A stretch of 64,000 nt of DNA from Maribacter aestuarii (GTDB lineage: Bacteria > Bacteroidota > Bacteroidia > Flavobacteriales > Flavobacteriaceae): NCBI RefSeq assembly GCF_027474845.2, contig NZ_CP107031.2:1254501-1318500 (forward strand). The letters are read 5' to 3'. Numbering within the stretch: the first letter of the stretch is position 1; each line of letters begins with the position of its first letter. The translations under genes were made by a program, and so were the position numbers. The notes below the pieces were generated by a model. It saw only the letters and a list, made by a program, of their open reading frames with translations. It was not told the origin of the DNA and searched no databases. Shown here one piece after another: positions 29,001 through 38,700 of the stretch.

Positions 29001-29395
29001 TAGTCAGGACATCAAAAATTTCAGAGTCTATTATTGCCATCAACGAAGGTAACGGGCAATTCACTATTAAAATCTTACCACCACAGGTTCAATTCTCCTG
29101 TATTTGCGGAATTGAATGTGCCGATGTCAACAACGATGGGAATATAGATTTAATCATGGCTGGAAATAATTTCGAATTTAAACCTCAATTTTCCCGCTTA
29201 GATGCGAACTATGGTAACGTACTCCTTGGAGATGGTGATTTAGGCTTTAAATGGCAAAATTATGAGGCTAGTGGATTTTTTATCAGGAATGAAGTAAAAC
29301 AACTTCAATTATTTAAAGATAAAAGCGGTAATTCTTTTTTAGTCGCGGCGATTAATAATGAGAAACCAAAAATTTACAAACTAGATGAGAAGTAG
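26042..29395 (+). CDS. VCBS/FG-GAP and ASPIC/UnbV-domain lipoprotein, copy 2
   Basis: 1,117 residues with lipobox Cys19 (ILAC). Same order as its neighbours: FG-GAP/VCBS blades (DINNDGLTDIYL near residue 78 and many others), a central ASPIC/UnbV domain (about 530-620, FGVGTVAKLYF ... TIGLGKF) and a second propeller set (from about 660, GDVNGDGNDDIYI). The Asp/Asn-rich loops suggest bound calcium. The C-terminal half contains an unusual CICGIEC segment near residue 1020. The final 11 nt overlap the start of copy 3, consistent with translational coupling. No catalytic motif is visible. Confidence 0.9.
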   Translation: MNFNKTLLFILLAASILACKDKEIKETTEEASKNTLFTLLPSNETGVNFINEVQNRKDFNIFKYRNFYNGGGVALGDINNDGLTDIYLTGNTVPNKLYLNKGNFKFEDISETAGIKGNKPWSTGVVMADINNDGLLDIYVSNAGNMEGNNHDNDLYINNGDLTFTEKATEYNLAKTGFSTHATFFDYDKDGDLDAYILNNSNIPVSSLGYAEQREVRAQDWEGVPDIFRGVGDMLLRNDNGKFVDVSEDAGIYGSLIGFGLGVMVTDINNDLYPDIYVSNDFYERDYLYINNQNGTFSEEIKEWTNHLSLSAMGIDMADINNDGLTDIFITDMLPEPDERVKSVMEFEGYNIFKLKQSKDFHQQYIQNTLQLNNGNGSFSEVAYYSGIEATDWSWSGLLFDMDNDGFKDIYVTNGINHDLTDLDFVDFFANEIIQKMALTGKKESIDSIINKMPVTPLPNYAYRNNGDITFSNFNKEWGFEIPSRSNGAAYGDLDNDGDLDLVVNNVNMETFVYRNNTEKQKEHNFIKLKFEGPDGNKFGVGTVAKLYFDNQIIDQTLMPSRGFQSSVEYPMTIGLGKFSKIDSIRIIWTDDATEFLKDVSANQTLTLKHGQARERFVPFQNKSKDPLLKELDSKNLLAHKENSYNDFDNEGLIYQSLAQEGPAMAVGDVNGDGNDDIYIGGGKGQSAALYLHTGNGTLSRPITRYFESDANMEDTASALFDIDNDGDLDLMVGSGGNERGMQNTYGTRIYLNDGEGFFSKSSNTVSTTHKNIAVISPYDFDGDGDVDVFIGSRSVVGTYGVDPNHLLLSNNGDGTFSDVTERSSYDLKDAGMVTDAKWIDMDSDGKKDLVTVSDWGTAKIFKNSGRRLIKLPTSLDSLDGWWGAVEGRDLDNDGDQDLILGNSGSNLHYKPKKNQPMKMWVNDFDNDGTVEQIVTQNYNGGDYPLHQKKELTTQILALKKENIKASAYAKKTIDELFPKAVIENTIVRTSKISESIIAINEGNGQFTIKILPPQVQFSCICGIECADVNNDGNIDLIMAGNNFEFKPQFSRLDANYGNVLLGDGDLGFKWQNYEASGFFIRNEVKQLQLFKDKSGNSFLVAAINNEKPKIYKLDEK

Positions 29396-32300
29396 TCTTG
29401 TTTATATTTTTTGCCTATTCTTAGCATTTGGCTGTAACACGAACCGAGAACAGCTTTTTAAAAAGCTTGGCGAGGATAAGACCGGTATATCCTTTTCGAA
29501 TGATTTACAGGAATCCGACGACCTAAACATCTTGGACTATCTATATTTCTATAATGGGGGTGGTGTCGCTATCGGTGATATTAATAGCGATGGTCTACCC
29601 GATATTTTTTTCTCGGGAAATCAGGTTAAAAATCAACTGTATCTCAACAAAGGAGATTTCACTTTTGAGGATATAACCGAAAAAGCTGGTGTGGAAGGTA
29701 ATAGCTCTTGGAATACTGGAGCCATAATGGGCGATGTTAATGCAGACGGGCTATTGGATATTTATGTTTGTGCGGTGGTAGGCCTGAATGGTTTCAACGG
29801 ACATAACGAGTTATTCATCAACCAAGGAAACGGTACTTTTAATGAAGAATCGGCGCAGTACGGGCTGGATTTTGAATCCTATAGTTCCTCCGCCGCATTT
29901 TTAGATTACGATTTAGATGGGGATTTGGACATGTACCTCCTTAACCACGCTGTACACACACAGGAGTCGTTTGGTAAAGTCGATTTGCGGTTTGAAAGAA
30001 GTTATGAAACCGGTGATAAATTATTACGAAACGACAATGGCTCCTTTGCAGATGTTAGTGAAGAAGCCGGAATTTACGGAGGAATAAATGGATATGGTCT
30101 AGGTATTGCCGTTTCAGATTTTAATCAAGATGGATATCCAGACCTGTACATTGGAAATGATTTTCATGAGGATGATTACTACTATTTGAATAATGGCGAT
30201 GGTACCTTTAAAGAATCATTAAAAAACTATTTCGGGCATACGTCAAGATTCTCTATGGGTAGTGATGTGGCGGATTTAAACCATGACGGTTTTCCGGACC
30301 TCATTTCTTTGGATATGCTCGCCGATGATGAGAAAGTACTAAAAGCTTCGGAAGGAGATGACAACATCCAAATACAGAAACTGCGCATTGGTACCTATGG
30401 CTATCATTATCAGTTTACACGTAACATGCTCTACCTTAACCAACCTGATGGCAAATTCATGGAAACCGCGCTCCAAAGTGGTATAGCGGCTACAGATTGG
30501 AGCTGGAGTGCATTGTTCGGGGATTACGATCAAGATGGAGACCAAGATCTTTTTGTAAGCAACGGCATCCCCAAAAGACCTAACGATTTAGATTATATCA
30601 ATTTTGTTTCCAGCGATAACATCAAGAATAAAATTAGCAATACCAATCTCGTGGATCAGGATGCATTGGAGCTAATGCCTTCTGGAAATGTTGGCAATAG
30701 GGTCTTTAAGGGTAGCCCTGAATTGTATTTTCAAGATAAGTCAAAATCTTGGATACCTCAGGACACCATTGTTTCAGGTGCTACGGCGTATGGAGATTTA
30801 GATAACGATGGTGACTTGGATATTGTGACCAACAACTTGAATACCGCACCTACTTTACTGGAAAATTTAACCAACCAGAAGAACAATTACCTGAAACTTA
30901 AATTTGAAAAAGTAACGAATAATCCATTTGGGATAGGAACCAAAGTTTTTGTTTATACAAAGGGGAGGCAACAGTACAAAGAGTTCTATGCCGCTAGGGG
31001 ATTTCAATCGTCCTCTGAACCCATGTTACATTTTGGCTTTGGACAAGGAAAGCTTTTGGACTCCATTAAAATCATTTGGCCGGACAATACTTTTCAGGTA
31101 ATCGAAAATATTGAGACAAATCAAACCCTTAAACTATCACCTTCTGGCACAAAAACATTTGATTACAGCTCTCTACGTAAAAAAGAGAAGCCCGTTTTCA
31201 AAAAGGTTGATAACAATCTCGGCATTAATTTTAGGCATAAGGAGGACTCCTATACCGATTTTAACCGTCAGAAACTCATACCCTATCAAATTTCGGACAG
31301 AGGACCGGCGGTTGCTGTAGGCGATATGAACCAAGATGGCAAGGAGGATATTTTCTTTGGTGGCTCTAAATTCATACCATCACAGATCTTTATTCAAAAC
31401 GATTCGATTTTTGACCACACCGCTTTTAAAAACATCGAGAAAGACTCTATAAAGGAAAATGTTGTGGCCGTGCTTGCCGATTTGGACAACGATAAGAACC
31501 AAGAACTAGTTTTAGGTTCTGGCGGTGCAGATTTTTACAATCAGATGAACCCTTTAACGGAAAGTTATTACAGCTTTAAAGATTCGGTTTACATAGCCCA
31601 TAAATTTCCTGAACTTTACACTAACGCAAGTGTAATTTTACCTATTGATTATGATGGGGACGGAGATTTAGATCTGTTTATAGGAAGTCAGAGTGTTTCG
31701 GCCGACTTTGGAAAACTTCCGGACTCCTACCTATTGAACAATACCAATGGCGATTTTTCCCTAGTAGAACAAAATCCTTTTAAGGCTTTGGGAATGGTTA
31801 CGGATGCCATTGCGGACGATGTGGACAATGATGGGGATGACGATTTAATTATAGTCGGGGAATGGATGTCTCCTAAATTTTTTAGAAATGATAAAGGTAA
31901 ATTCTCTCTATTTAATCCATTAACTGAGTCATCATTGAATGGACTTTGGCAAAGTATTGCCAGTTTCGATATTGATGCCGACGGAGATATGGACTACCTT
32001 TTGGGTAATTGGGGCACCAATTCCAAATTCGTGGCTACTAAAGAAAATCCGCTGAAAATGTACTACAGCGATTTTGACAATAACGGGGCCACTGAGACCA
32101 TAGTAGCGATTAACAGGAATGGGAAATATTTCCCTATAGATGGATTAAGCGAACTATCAGGACAGTTAGTATCGCTACGGAAGAAGTTCACGACCTATTC
32201 GGATTTTGCAGGAAGGCCTATTTCGGAAATAATAGACCGGGATGCACTCTCAGAAGCCGATGTTTTAGAAGTTTCAGTGTTAAAATCGGGCTATTTGAGA

Positions 32301-32636
32301 AACGATAAGGGTTCATTTTCGTTTATTCCTTTTAATTTTGAACTACAGGTTGCTCCATTAATGGATTTCTTAATCTATGATTTTGACAACGATGGTAATG
32401 AAGAAGCCCTGGTAGGAGGAAATTATTTTGGGGTCAAACCGTATCAAGGTAGATTGGATTCCTTTCCTGGAGCACTTATAAAAAATGAGAACAACATAAA
32501 ATTGGGCAATGTTATTGGTTTGGATTTTATGTTCAAATCGGTAAGGCATTTGAACATAGTCAATATGGGTAAGGAGCCTTACTTGTTGGCGACTATGAAC
32601 AATGACGAAGCCCAAGTATATAAATTGAATAAATAA
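29385..32636 (+). CDS. VCBS/FG-GAP and ASPIC/UnbV-domain lipoprotein, copy 3
   Basis: 1,083 residues with a short leader and lipobox Cys17 (AFGC). Domain order repeats that of copies 1 and 2: N-terminal FG-GAP/VCBS blades, UnbV-type region (about 500-590, FGIGTKVFVYT ... LHFGFGQG), then further blades (DYDGDGDLDLFIG near residue 755). The start ATG lies inside the end of copy 2. The three proteins share architecture but are clearly diverged, so the tandem array is old. Four nucleotides separate it from the haloperoxidase-like gene, so all are likely one transcript. Confidence 0.9.
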   Translation: MRSSLVYIFCLFLAFGCNTNREQLFKKLGEDKTGISFSNDLQESDDLNILDYLYFYNGGGVAIGDINSDGLPDIFFSGNQVKNQLYLNKGDFTFEDITEKAGVEGNSSWNTGAIMGDVNADGLLDIYVCAVVGLNGFNGHNELFINQGNGTFNEESAQYGLDFESYSSSAAFLDYDLDGDLDMYLLNHAVHTQESFGKVDLRFERSYETGDKLLRNDNGSFADVSEEAGIYGGINGYGLGIAVSDFNQDGYPDLYIGNDFHEDDYYYLNNGDGTFKESLKNYFGHTSRFSMGSDVADLNHDGFPDLISLDMLADDEKVLKASEGDDNIQIQKLRIGTYGYHYQFTRNMLYLNQPDGKFMETALQSGIAATDWSWSALFGDYDQDGDQDLFVSNGIPKRPNDLDYINFVSSDNIKNKISNTNLVDQDALELMPSGNVGNRVFKGSPELYFQDKSKSWIPQDTIVSGATAYGDLDNDGDLDIVTNNLNTAPTLLENLTNQKNNYLKLKFEKVTNNPFGIGTKVFVYTKGRQQYKEFYAARGFQSSSEPMLHFGFGQGKLLDSIKIIWPDNTFQVIENIETNQTLKLSPSGTKTFDYSSLRKKEKPVFKKVDNNLGINFRHKEDSYTDFNRQKLIPYQISDRGPAVAVGDMNQDGKEDIFFGGSKFIPSQIFIQNDSIFDHTAFKNIEKDSIKENVVAVLADLDNDKNQELVLGSGGADFYNQMNPLTESYYSFKDSVYIAHKFPELYTNASVILPIDYDGDGDLDLFIGSQSVSADFGKLPDSYLLNNTNGDFSLVEQNPFKALGMVTDAIADDVDNDGDDDLIIVGEWMSPKFFRNDKGKFSLFNPLTESSLNGLWQSIASFDIDADGDMDYLLGNWGTNSKFVATKENPLKMYYSDFDNNGATETIVAINRNGKYFPIDGLSELSGQLVSLRKKFTTYSDFAGRPISEIIDRDALSEADVLEVSVLKSGYLRNDKGSFSFIPFNFELQVAPLMDFLIYDFDNDGNEEALVGGNYFGVKPYQGRLDSFPGALIKNENNIKLGNVIGLDFMFKSVRHLNIVNMGKEPYLLATMNNDEAQVYKLNK

Positions 32637-32640
32637 ACTA

Positions 32641-33993
32641 ATGAGAAAAATAATTTTATTAGGGGTATTAAGTATAATATTATACTCCTGTAACCAAAAC
32701 GAGGAACAGATAGTTGTAGGTCCGGAAGATTTACACAAGGTTGTGGACAAGGTAACGGAAATTATGATTCACGACATCTTTTCGCCGCCAGTAGCCAGTA
32801 GGATATTTGCCTATCCGAATATTGCGGCTTATGAAATAGTTGCACAGAACAATCCCAAATACATCTCCTTGGCCGGACAGGTAAACGATTTACAGCCTAT
32901 ACCTGCCCTTGATACCGTTTCTGGAATCAATGTAAATCTTGCGGCGATTATTGCACATATGTCCATAAGCAAACAACTTATCTTCTCCGAGGACAAGTTT
33001 GAGGTTTTACAGGATAGCCTAGAAAATAGCTGGAAAAAGGTAAATGAAAAAGAGTTTGAAATTTCAAAGGAATATGGTTTAAAAGTGGCAGACCATATTA
33101 AAGATTGGATGAGCAAGGACAACTATAGTCAGACACGGACCATGCCGCAGTTTACAGTAGAAATTGAGGATGAGCAAAGGTGGCAACCTACGCCTCCGGC
33201 CTATATGCAGGCCATAGAACCGCATTGGAATAAAATTAGACCGTTCTTCCTAGATTCTGCCGCCCAGTTTAAGCCCGTACCGCCGCCACCTTTTTCCATG
33301 GAGGAAGGTTCTGATTTTTACAAAGAATTGAAAGAGGTTTACGACATCAGCAATCAAATCACTGAGAACGGCGATGAATCCGAAGAGGTAGAAATTGCCA
33401 AGTTTTGGGATTGTAATCCATATGTGTCGGTAACTAGGGGGCACTTAATGTTCGCCACCAAAAAAATTACTCCTGGAGCCCATTGGATAGGTATTACAAA
33501 GATTGCGAGTAGAAAGACAAATAGTGATTTTGATGACACTTTGTATGCCTATACAAAGACCTCTCTAGCAATCGCCGATGCGTTCATTAGCTGTTGGGAC
33601 GAGAAATACAGAAGTAATTTGATACGTCCGGAAACATTGATCAACCTTCACATTGATGAAAATTGGAAACCTATTTTACAAACCCCTCCCTTTCCAGAGT
33701 ATACCAGTGGACATAGCGTTGTTTCAGGGGCGGCAGGAACGGCTTTAACTGATATTTTTGGGGATAATTTTGCCTTTGATGATGACACAGAAGTACCGTA
33801 CGGCCTGCCACAAAGGAGTTTTGAGTCTTTCAACAAAGCTGCGGATGAAGCTGCTATAAGTAGAATGTACGGAGGAATCCATTACAGGGCTGCGGTTGAA
33901 GTTGGTGTTGGTCAAGGCCGTAAAATTGGAAAACTACTGCTTCAAAAAGTAAAAATGCTTAATGAAGATGCCTTAGCATCAAATCAAGAGTAA
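32641..33993 (+). CDS. Vanadium-dependent haloperoxidase/PAP2-type lipoprotein
   Basis: 450 residues with lipobox Cys17 (LYSC). The vanadate/phosphate-binding residues of the haloperoxidase-PAP2 superfamily are all present: K322-x6-R329-P (KYRSNLIRP), S356-G357-H358 (YTSGHSVVSGAAG) and R408-x5-H414 (SRMYGGIHYRAA). Such enzymes are either vanadium haloperoxidases oxidising halides with peroxide or acid phosphatases; sequence alone does not separate these. The stop overlaps the next start as TAATG. Position behind the VCBS array suggests a joint envelope function. Confidence 0.85.
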   Translation: MRKIILLGVLSIILYSCNQNEEQIVVGPEDLHKVVDKVTEIMIHDIFSPPVASRIFAYPNIAAYEIVAQNNPKYISLAGQVNDLQPIPALDTVSGINVNLAAIIAHMSISKQLIFSEDKFEVLQDSLENSWKKVNEKEFEISKEYGLKVADHIKDWMSKDNYSQTRTMPQFTVEIEDEQRWQPTPPAYMQAIEPHWNKIRPFFLDSAAQFKPVPPPPFSMEEGSDFYKELKEVYDISNQITENGDESEEVEIAKFWDCNPYVSVTRGHLMFATKKITPGAHWIGITKIASRKTNSDFDDTLYAYTKTSLAIADAFISCWDEKYRSNLIRPETLINLHIDENWKPILQTPPFPEYTSGHSVVSGAAGTALTDIFGDNFAFDDDTEVPYGLPQRSFESFNKAADEAAISRMYGGIHYRAAVEVGVGQGRKIGKLLLQKVKMLNEDALASNQE

Positions 33994-34886
33994 TGAAAAA
34001 ATTAAGCATTGGGTTTGCCACGGTTCTTATAATTGGCCTTGGGTGGTATTTGTTTCTGAAACCGCAAGATTACAGGATTAATGTTAAGGCCAATACCTTT
34101 CCTGGCACGATTAATCAAACCTTGAAATTGTGGAGCGGTACTCTTGAAAATGAAAGTGAAATTACACAGAATAATTCACTGCTCAATCTTATCCAAAATA
34201 TCAAATTTGGAGATTCCCTGCACAAATATGAATGGTCTATTCAACGTCTAACGGATTCCACCTCAAAAATAACCGTGGATGTAACCGACCTGAAAAACAG
34301 CGTTTTTAATAGGATAAAAATCCCCTTTTCAGATACCGATTTTGAAAAAAGGTCACGGAAGACGGTCACCGATTTTATAGAAAAACTTAACGAACATAGA
34401 GAAAATTTTAAAGTCACTATTCAAGGAGAAGAGCAACTACAATCTACCTACTGTGCTTGTGTCTCTTTAGAAGGCCCTCAATTTGATAAAGCTGCGGGAA
34501 TGATGAGAAGTTTTCCATTTATCAACAGTGTCCTTGTACAAAACGGGTTGGAACTTAATGGAGTTCCTTTTATTGAGGTAACCCAATGGAACATGGAAAA
34601 AGATAGTATAGCCTATAATTTCTGTTATCCCATTATACAGTCGGACTCCCTACCGTTTATCAAGGGGATATTTTATCAGACCTTTCAAGGAAAAAAAGCT
34701 TTAAAAGCTATTTACAACGGAAATTATATAACCTCGGATAGGGCATGGTATGCCTTGCTGGACTACGCCGAGAAAAACAATATAAAAGCAGAAAACAAAC
34801 CAGTCGAATTCTTTTTCAATAATCCGAATATGGGCGGTAATGAACTAAGGTGGAAAGCTGAAGTTTTTTTACCATTAAGCAATTAA
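33993..34886 (+). CDS. Membrane-anchored GyrI-like (effector-binding) domain protein
   Basis: 297 residues. A single N-terminal hydrophobic helix (about 5-23) anchors or exports it, followed by a SRPBCC-like stretch and a C-terminal part (about 140-295) resembling GyrI/AraC effector-binding domains, with EFFFNNPNMGGNELRWKAEVFLPL as the diagnostic end. No DNA-binding domain is present, so it is not a classical regulator; small-molecule binding in the envelope is the likely role (inference). Translationally coupled to the haloperoxidase-like gene by a TAATG overlap and 1 nt before the next gene. Confidence 0.65.
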   Translation: MKKLSIGFATVLIIGLGWYLFLKPQDYRINVKANTFPGTINQTLKLWSGTLENESEITQNNSLLNLIQNIKFGDSLHKYEWSIQRLTDSTSKITVDVTDLKNSVFNRIKIPFSDTDFEKRSRKTVTDFIEKLNEHRENFKVTIQGEEQLQSTYCACVSLEGPQFDKAAGMMRSFPFINSVLVQNGLELNGVPFIEVTQWNMEKDSIAYNFCYPIIQSDSLPFIKGIFYQTFQGKKALKAIYNGNYITSDRAWYALLDYAEKNNIKAENKPVEFFFNNPNMGGNELRWKAEVFLPLSN

Positions 34887-34887
34887 C

Positions 34888-35742
34888 ATGAATAGGGCCC
34901 TCTATCTTATTTTCTTATGTATTCTATCGTCTTGCACCAATTATGGCCAGTTAATATATGTCGCTGATTTACCGGGCAATCTAGAAGAAAATTCGGGAAT
35001 CGTAACCTTAAAAGATTCTACGGTTTGGGTAATTGAGGATAATGGTAACAAAGATGATATTTATAAGGTAGATTTCCGAGGTAACATCCTTAAATCTTTT
35101 GAAGTAAAAAACGCTAAAAATAAAGATTGGGAAGACTTGGCCAAGGATAAAAATGATAACGTTTATATTGCCGATATCGGCAACAATAATAATACCCGAA
35201 AAGACTTGGTCGTCTATAAAGTACCAAATCCTGAAACAGAACCTGGAGATAAAATCGATGCTGAAAAAATAGAATTTTATTATCCCGAGCAGAAAGATTT
35301 TCCTCCAGAAAAATCCAAACGATTTTATGATGCAGAGGCGTTATTACATTACGGAAGTAGCCTCTACATTGCTACAAAAAATAGGTCTAACCCATTTACC
35401 GGACAGGTTTTTATTTATAAAATTCCTGATGTAAAAGGGAAATATGAGGCTAAATTGGTAGGCATCCTGCAAATTTGTACGGACTGGAACACTTGTCAAA
35501 TCACGGGAATGGATATTTCTCCAGATGGCAAAAAAATTGTCTTACTCAGCTATGGAAAGCTTTTCATATTATCCAATTTTTCGGAGAACGATTTTTCAAA
35601 AGCAAGCATAAAAGAAATAGACTTGGGGAATAGAAACCAATTGGAATCCATTTGTTTTTTAGACAGCACTACCCTACTGTTATCCGATGAAGTTTCTCAC
35701 GGACAAGGTGGTAACCTCTACCGCTATCAACTCATGGATTAA
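34888..35742 (+). CDS. Propeller-like lipoprotein of unknown function
   Basis: 284 residues with lipobox LSSC near residue 16. Repeated short beta-motifs (VWVIEDNGN, VYIADIGNN, LYIATKNRS, ITGMDISPDGKKIVLLSYGKLFIL, LLLSDEVSHGQGGNLYRY) look like blades of a six-bladed or seven-bladed propeller of NHL/SMP-30 type. No catalytic residues could be assigned. It is the last gene of the plus-strand run that begins with the VCBS array and ends 8 nt before the convergent phosphoesterase gene. Confidence 0.65.
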   Translation: MNRALYLIFLCILSSCTNYGQLIYVADLPGNLEENSGIVTLKDSTVWVIEDNGNKDDIYKVDFRGNILKSFEVKNAKNKDWEDLAKDKNDNVYIADIGNNNNTRKDLVVYKVPNPETEPGDKIDAEKIEFYYPEQKDFPPEKSKRFYDAEALLHYGSSLYIATKNRSNPFTGQVFIYKIPDVKGKYEAKLVGILQICTDWNTCQITGMDISPDGKKIVLLSYGKLFILSNFSENDFSKASIKEIDLGNRNQLESICFLDSTTLLLSDEVSHGQGGNLYRYQLMD

Positions 35743-35750
35743 GGGTTCAT

Positions 35751-38700
35751 TTAAAAACCAAATCCCAATCCAAAAGTAAATCTTGCGCCATCCTCACTAT
35801 TGAACAGGGCTATATTTATGGAAAGAATATCCGAGCCATTTAAGAAAAATCCGCCACCGTAAGAAGTATGCCAACGATTGGAACTTATATTGGGAAACCA
35901 TACTCTTCCGTAATCATATCCAGCAAAAAACCCTAAGGAAGTCGGTAGGATTCTTGTCCGCATCTTTCGAAGACTAAATCGCAAATCCGTATTCTGGTAG
36001 TAAGCTGTTTTACCGGTAAAACGTTGGTTTCTAAATCCTCTGAGACCATCAATACCGCCTATACTAGCCGCCTGGTAAAATTCATATCCATTCCCAATGT
36101 TGAAATGCCCTTTCCACTTAGTGGCGAGAACCAATCTCCCGCTGGGTATCAATTTATAGTCAAAGGAAATGCTGGGTATTACGTAACCAAAATTCCGACC
36201 ATCAATACTTAAATTATCTTTAAAACCGACCTTTAGCATCGTACTCATTCCCACGGTAGGAAAGCCTTGATTGTCCCTGTTCGCGTAACTATACTCTGCA
36301 TGAATACCGGCAAAATTGTTTTGGGTCTCTTCCCCGTTCTGTTGATAAAATGTATTGATAAAACGGCCCTCTGTTTCCTCAACTTCTATGGATTCGTACG
36401 AGAACCCTGTCCTAAATTTAGCCCCTAAATGGCCACGCCATACAAAAGACGGTGCAAACTCTAAGTTTCGAATTCGTACTCGATTAAAATCCAAGTCCAA
36501 TTCATCATCCAGGTTGATTGTATTATTGCCATATCCAAAGAAGTTTACGGCGAAATTGGGTGTGGTATAACGGGATCTAACTTCAAAGTTCCAATTCTCA
36601 AACAGTTCGGCAAATTCTCCCGTGTAGCTTAAATTTATACCACTAGTGGCAAAATAAAAGGATCCGCTTATGGTGTGTTGTTGGGTGAAGGGATTCTGCC
36701 TGAATCCGTTGTACGTATATGTATTGGAAACTCCAATTCTAACACCGTCGTCAGGATTAAATCCAATAGTAGGTATGAGTTGATTGCTACTACTCCTTAT
36801 ATTGAGTGGGCGGTAGGTATTTACGTTATAATCATCGGTCAACTTAATTCTCGTATTGTTTACGTCTTGAAACGTGTTTGGTTTACTCTTATAGTCATAA
36901 ATAGTAATACCCTTGCCATGGTCTACCTTGTAGATGTCGTTATTTTGACCGCCAATGAGCCGAACTTTAATTCCTCCTATCTTTTTCTCATTTTGAACCG
37001 TAAAGATATCATCGTCGTCTAGGCCATATATCCAAATCTCTTTTGTTGATGAGCTATTAAAGGTCTTGTCAAAGAACATCTTCTTCTTTTCTCCATCAAT
37101 AATTCTAAAAACCTTGACTTCGGTCTCCGTTGGGCTTAATCGATTAATTTCAAACCAATCATCTTTATCAGTACCTGTTACTACGGCAAATTTGTTCAGA
37201 ATATCATAGTATTCTTCCGCAGTATCTTCAATATTATCCAGCCTGGACAATAGTATTTTTTTTATCTCTGTTAACGTACTATCCCAAATCTCTTCTGGGA
37301 AAATTTTAAATGCCTCGTCTATATCATCCTCGTTTAAGTTCTCCTTAAGATATCTAGCTTCTTCCAGCCATTCCTCTTTCGTGGTTTCCGACAAGAGCGC
37401 AAGGTCTAGTACATACGTTTTAGGTGAGGAGTTAAACCCTTTAACGTTTCTGATTTCTTCATTAAACCCTTCCATAATTCTTAGCCCTGGGATAATTCTG
37501 GTGGCTAAATTCATCAAGGCTCCGTCCCCCATTTTGGAAAAAGCCTGGTCCCTATCACGTGGCACGGGTCTATAGATTATTTTATTTCCTTCTTTAAATT
37601 CTGCCCAGCGCCATTGGTCTACATGCCGATCCCAATCACCTATGGCCATATCAAAGAATCTGGCTCTTAAGTACCCTTTCCTATCCACATCATATTTTTC
37701 GTCATCACGCAAATCCTCCAACATAGAGTCCGTACTTTTGAGTTCATTGGCGTAACCAAAACTTTCGAGATTACCGTGACCGTCTCCTGCATGTTCTTCT
37801 ATCATGTAAAGTTCATCTCCAAACGTGGCATTATACCCTCCAAGGGCCTCGTGTTTGGGCACGTAAAATAAAATGGGATTGGTATGGTAAATTCCAACAG
37901 CATCCGAAAGCTTACCAATTACAAAGGGAGCGTAGGGATGTGATCCCGTATAAAAATCTTCTAAAAGCTCCTGGGTATAGGTTTCTTTGAGGTCCTCTAG
38001 CACATATTGTTCTTGAAAGGCCATGGATTGCAAGTAGAGTTCCGCACTTTTACGAAGTGCACGCATCACATACTCCTTTCCATTTTTATGTCGTAGCCGA
38101 AGTGATTTAGACTGATGCCCGCCTCCTTTTTTAACAGGAGTTAGTCCTCCGTAAAGCGTATCAATCGTTACCACTGGTACGTTCACTTTGGTACCATAGT
38201 ACTTTCTATACCTTTCACCCCATATCGTTTTGAAAAAACCACTTTTGTCGATCTCTTCTTCCGTATACACCGATGCTTTTACTTTCTCCGGAAAAGTATC
38301 TGGATAAGTCCTGGTAGCCTCTGGAAAATCTGGAGGTAAGACAGCCGAAGTAAACAAAAATTTCTCTTTCTCATCTTCATCAACCCCATAAAAGCGCACA
38401 CGGGAAGAACCATCATCATATATTTCCAACGTAGCATAACCCATGCTCCCGGTAACGAACCGTGCTCCGTTTTTCAAACTTACAGCGCTCTCCTTCGCAC
38501 CTGAACCACTTACAATCTGAGGTGTATTTTTCTCAACAATATATTGCAGCGTATGTTCATGCCCGGATGTAAAAATTACTTTTTCCGAAAATTGGGCCAA
38601 TGTAGTCACTTTGTTCCTCAACTCCCTATATCTTTTGTTATTCAAATCTTCTATTGATGCACCGGAAGTACTCCTAAGTACATTGATGAAAGTTCCTAGA

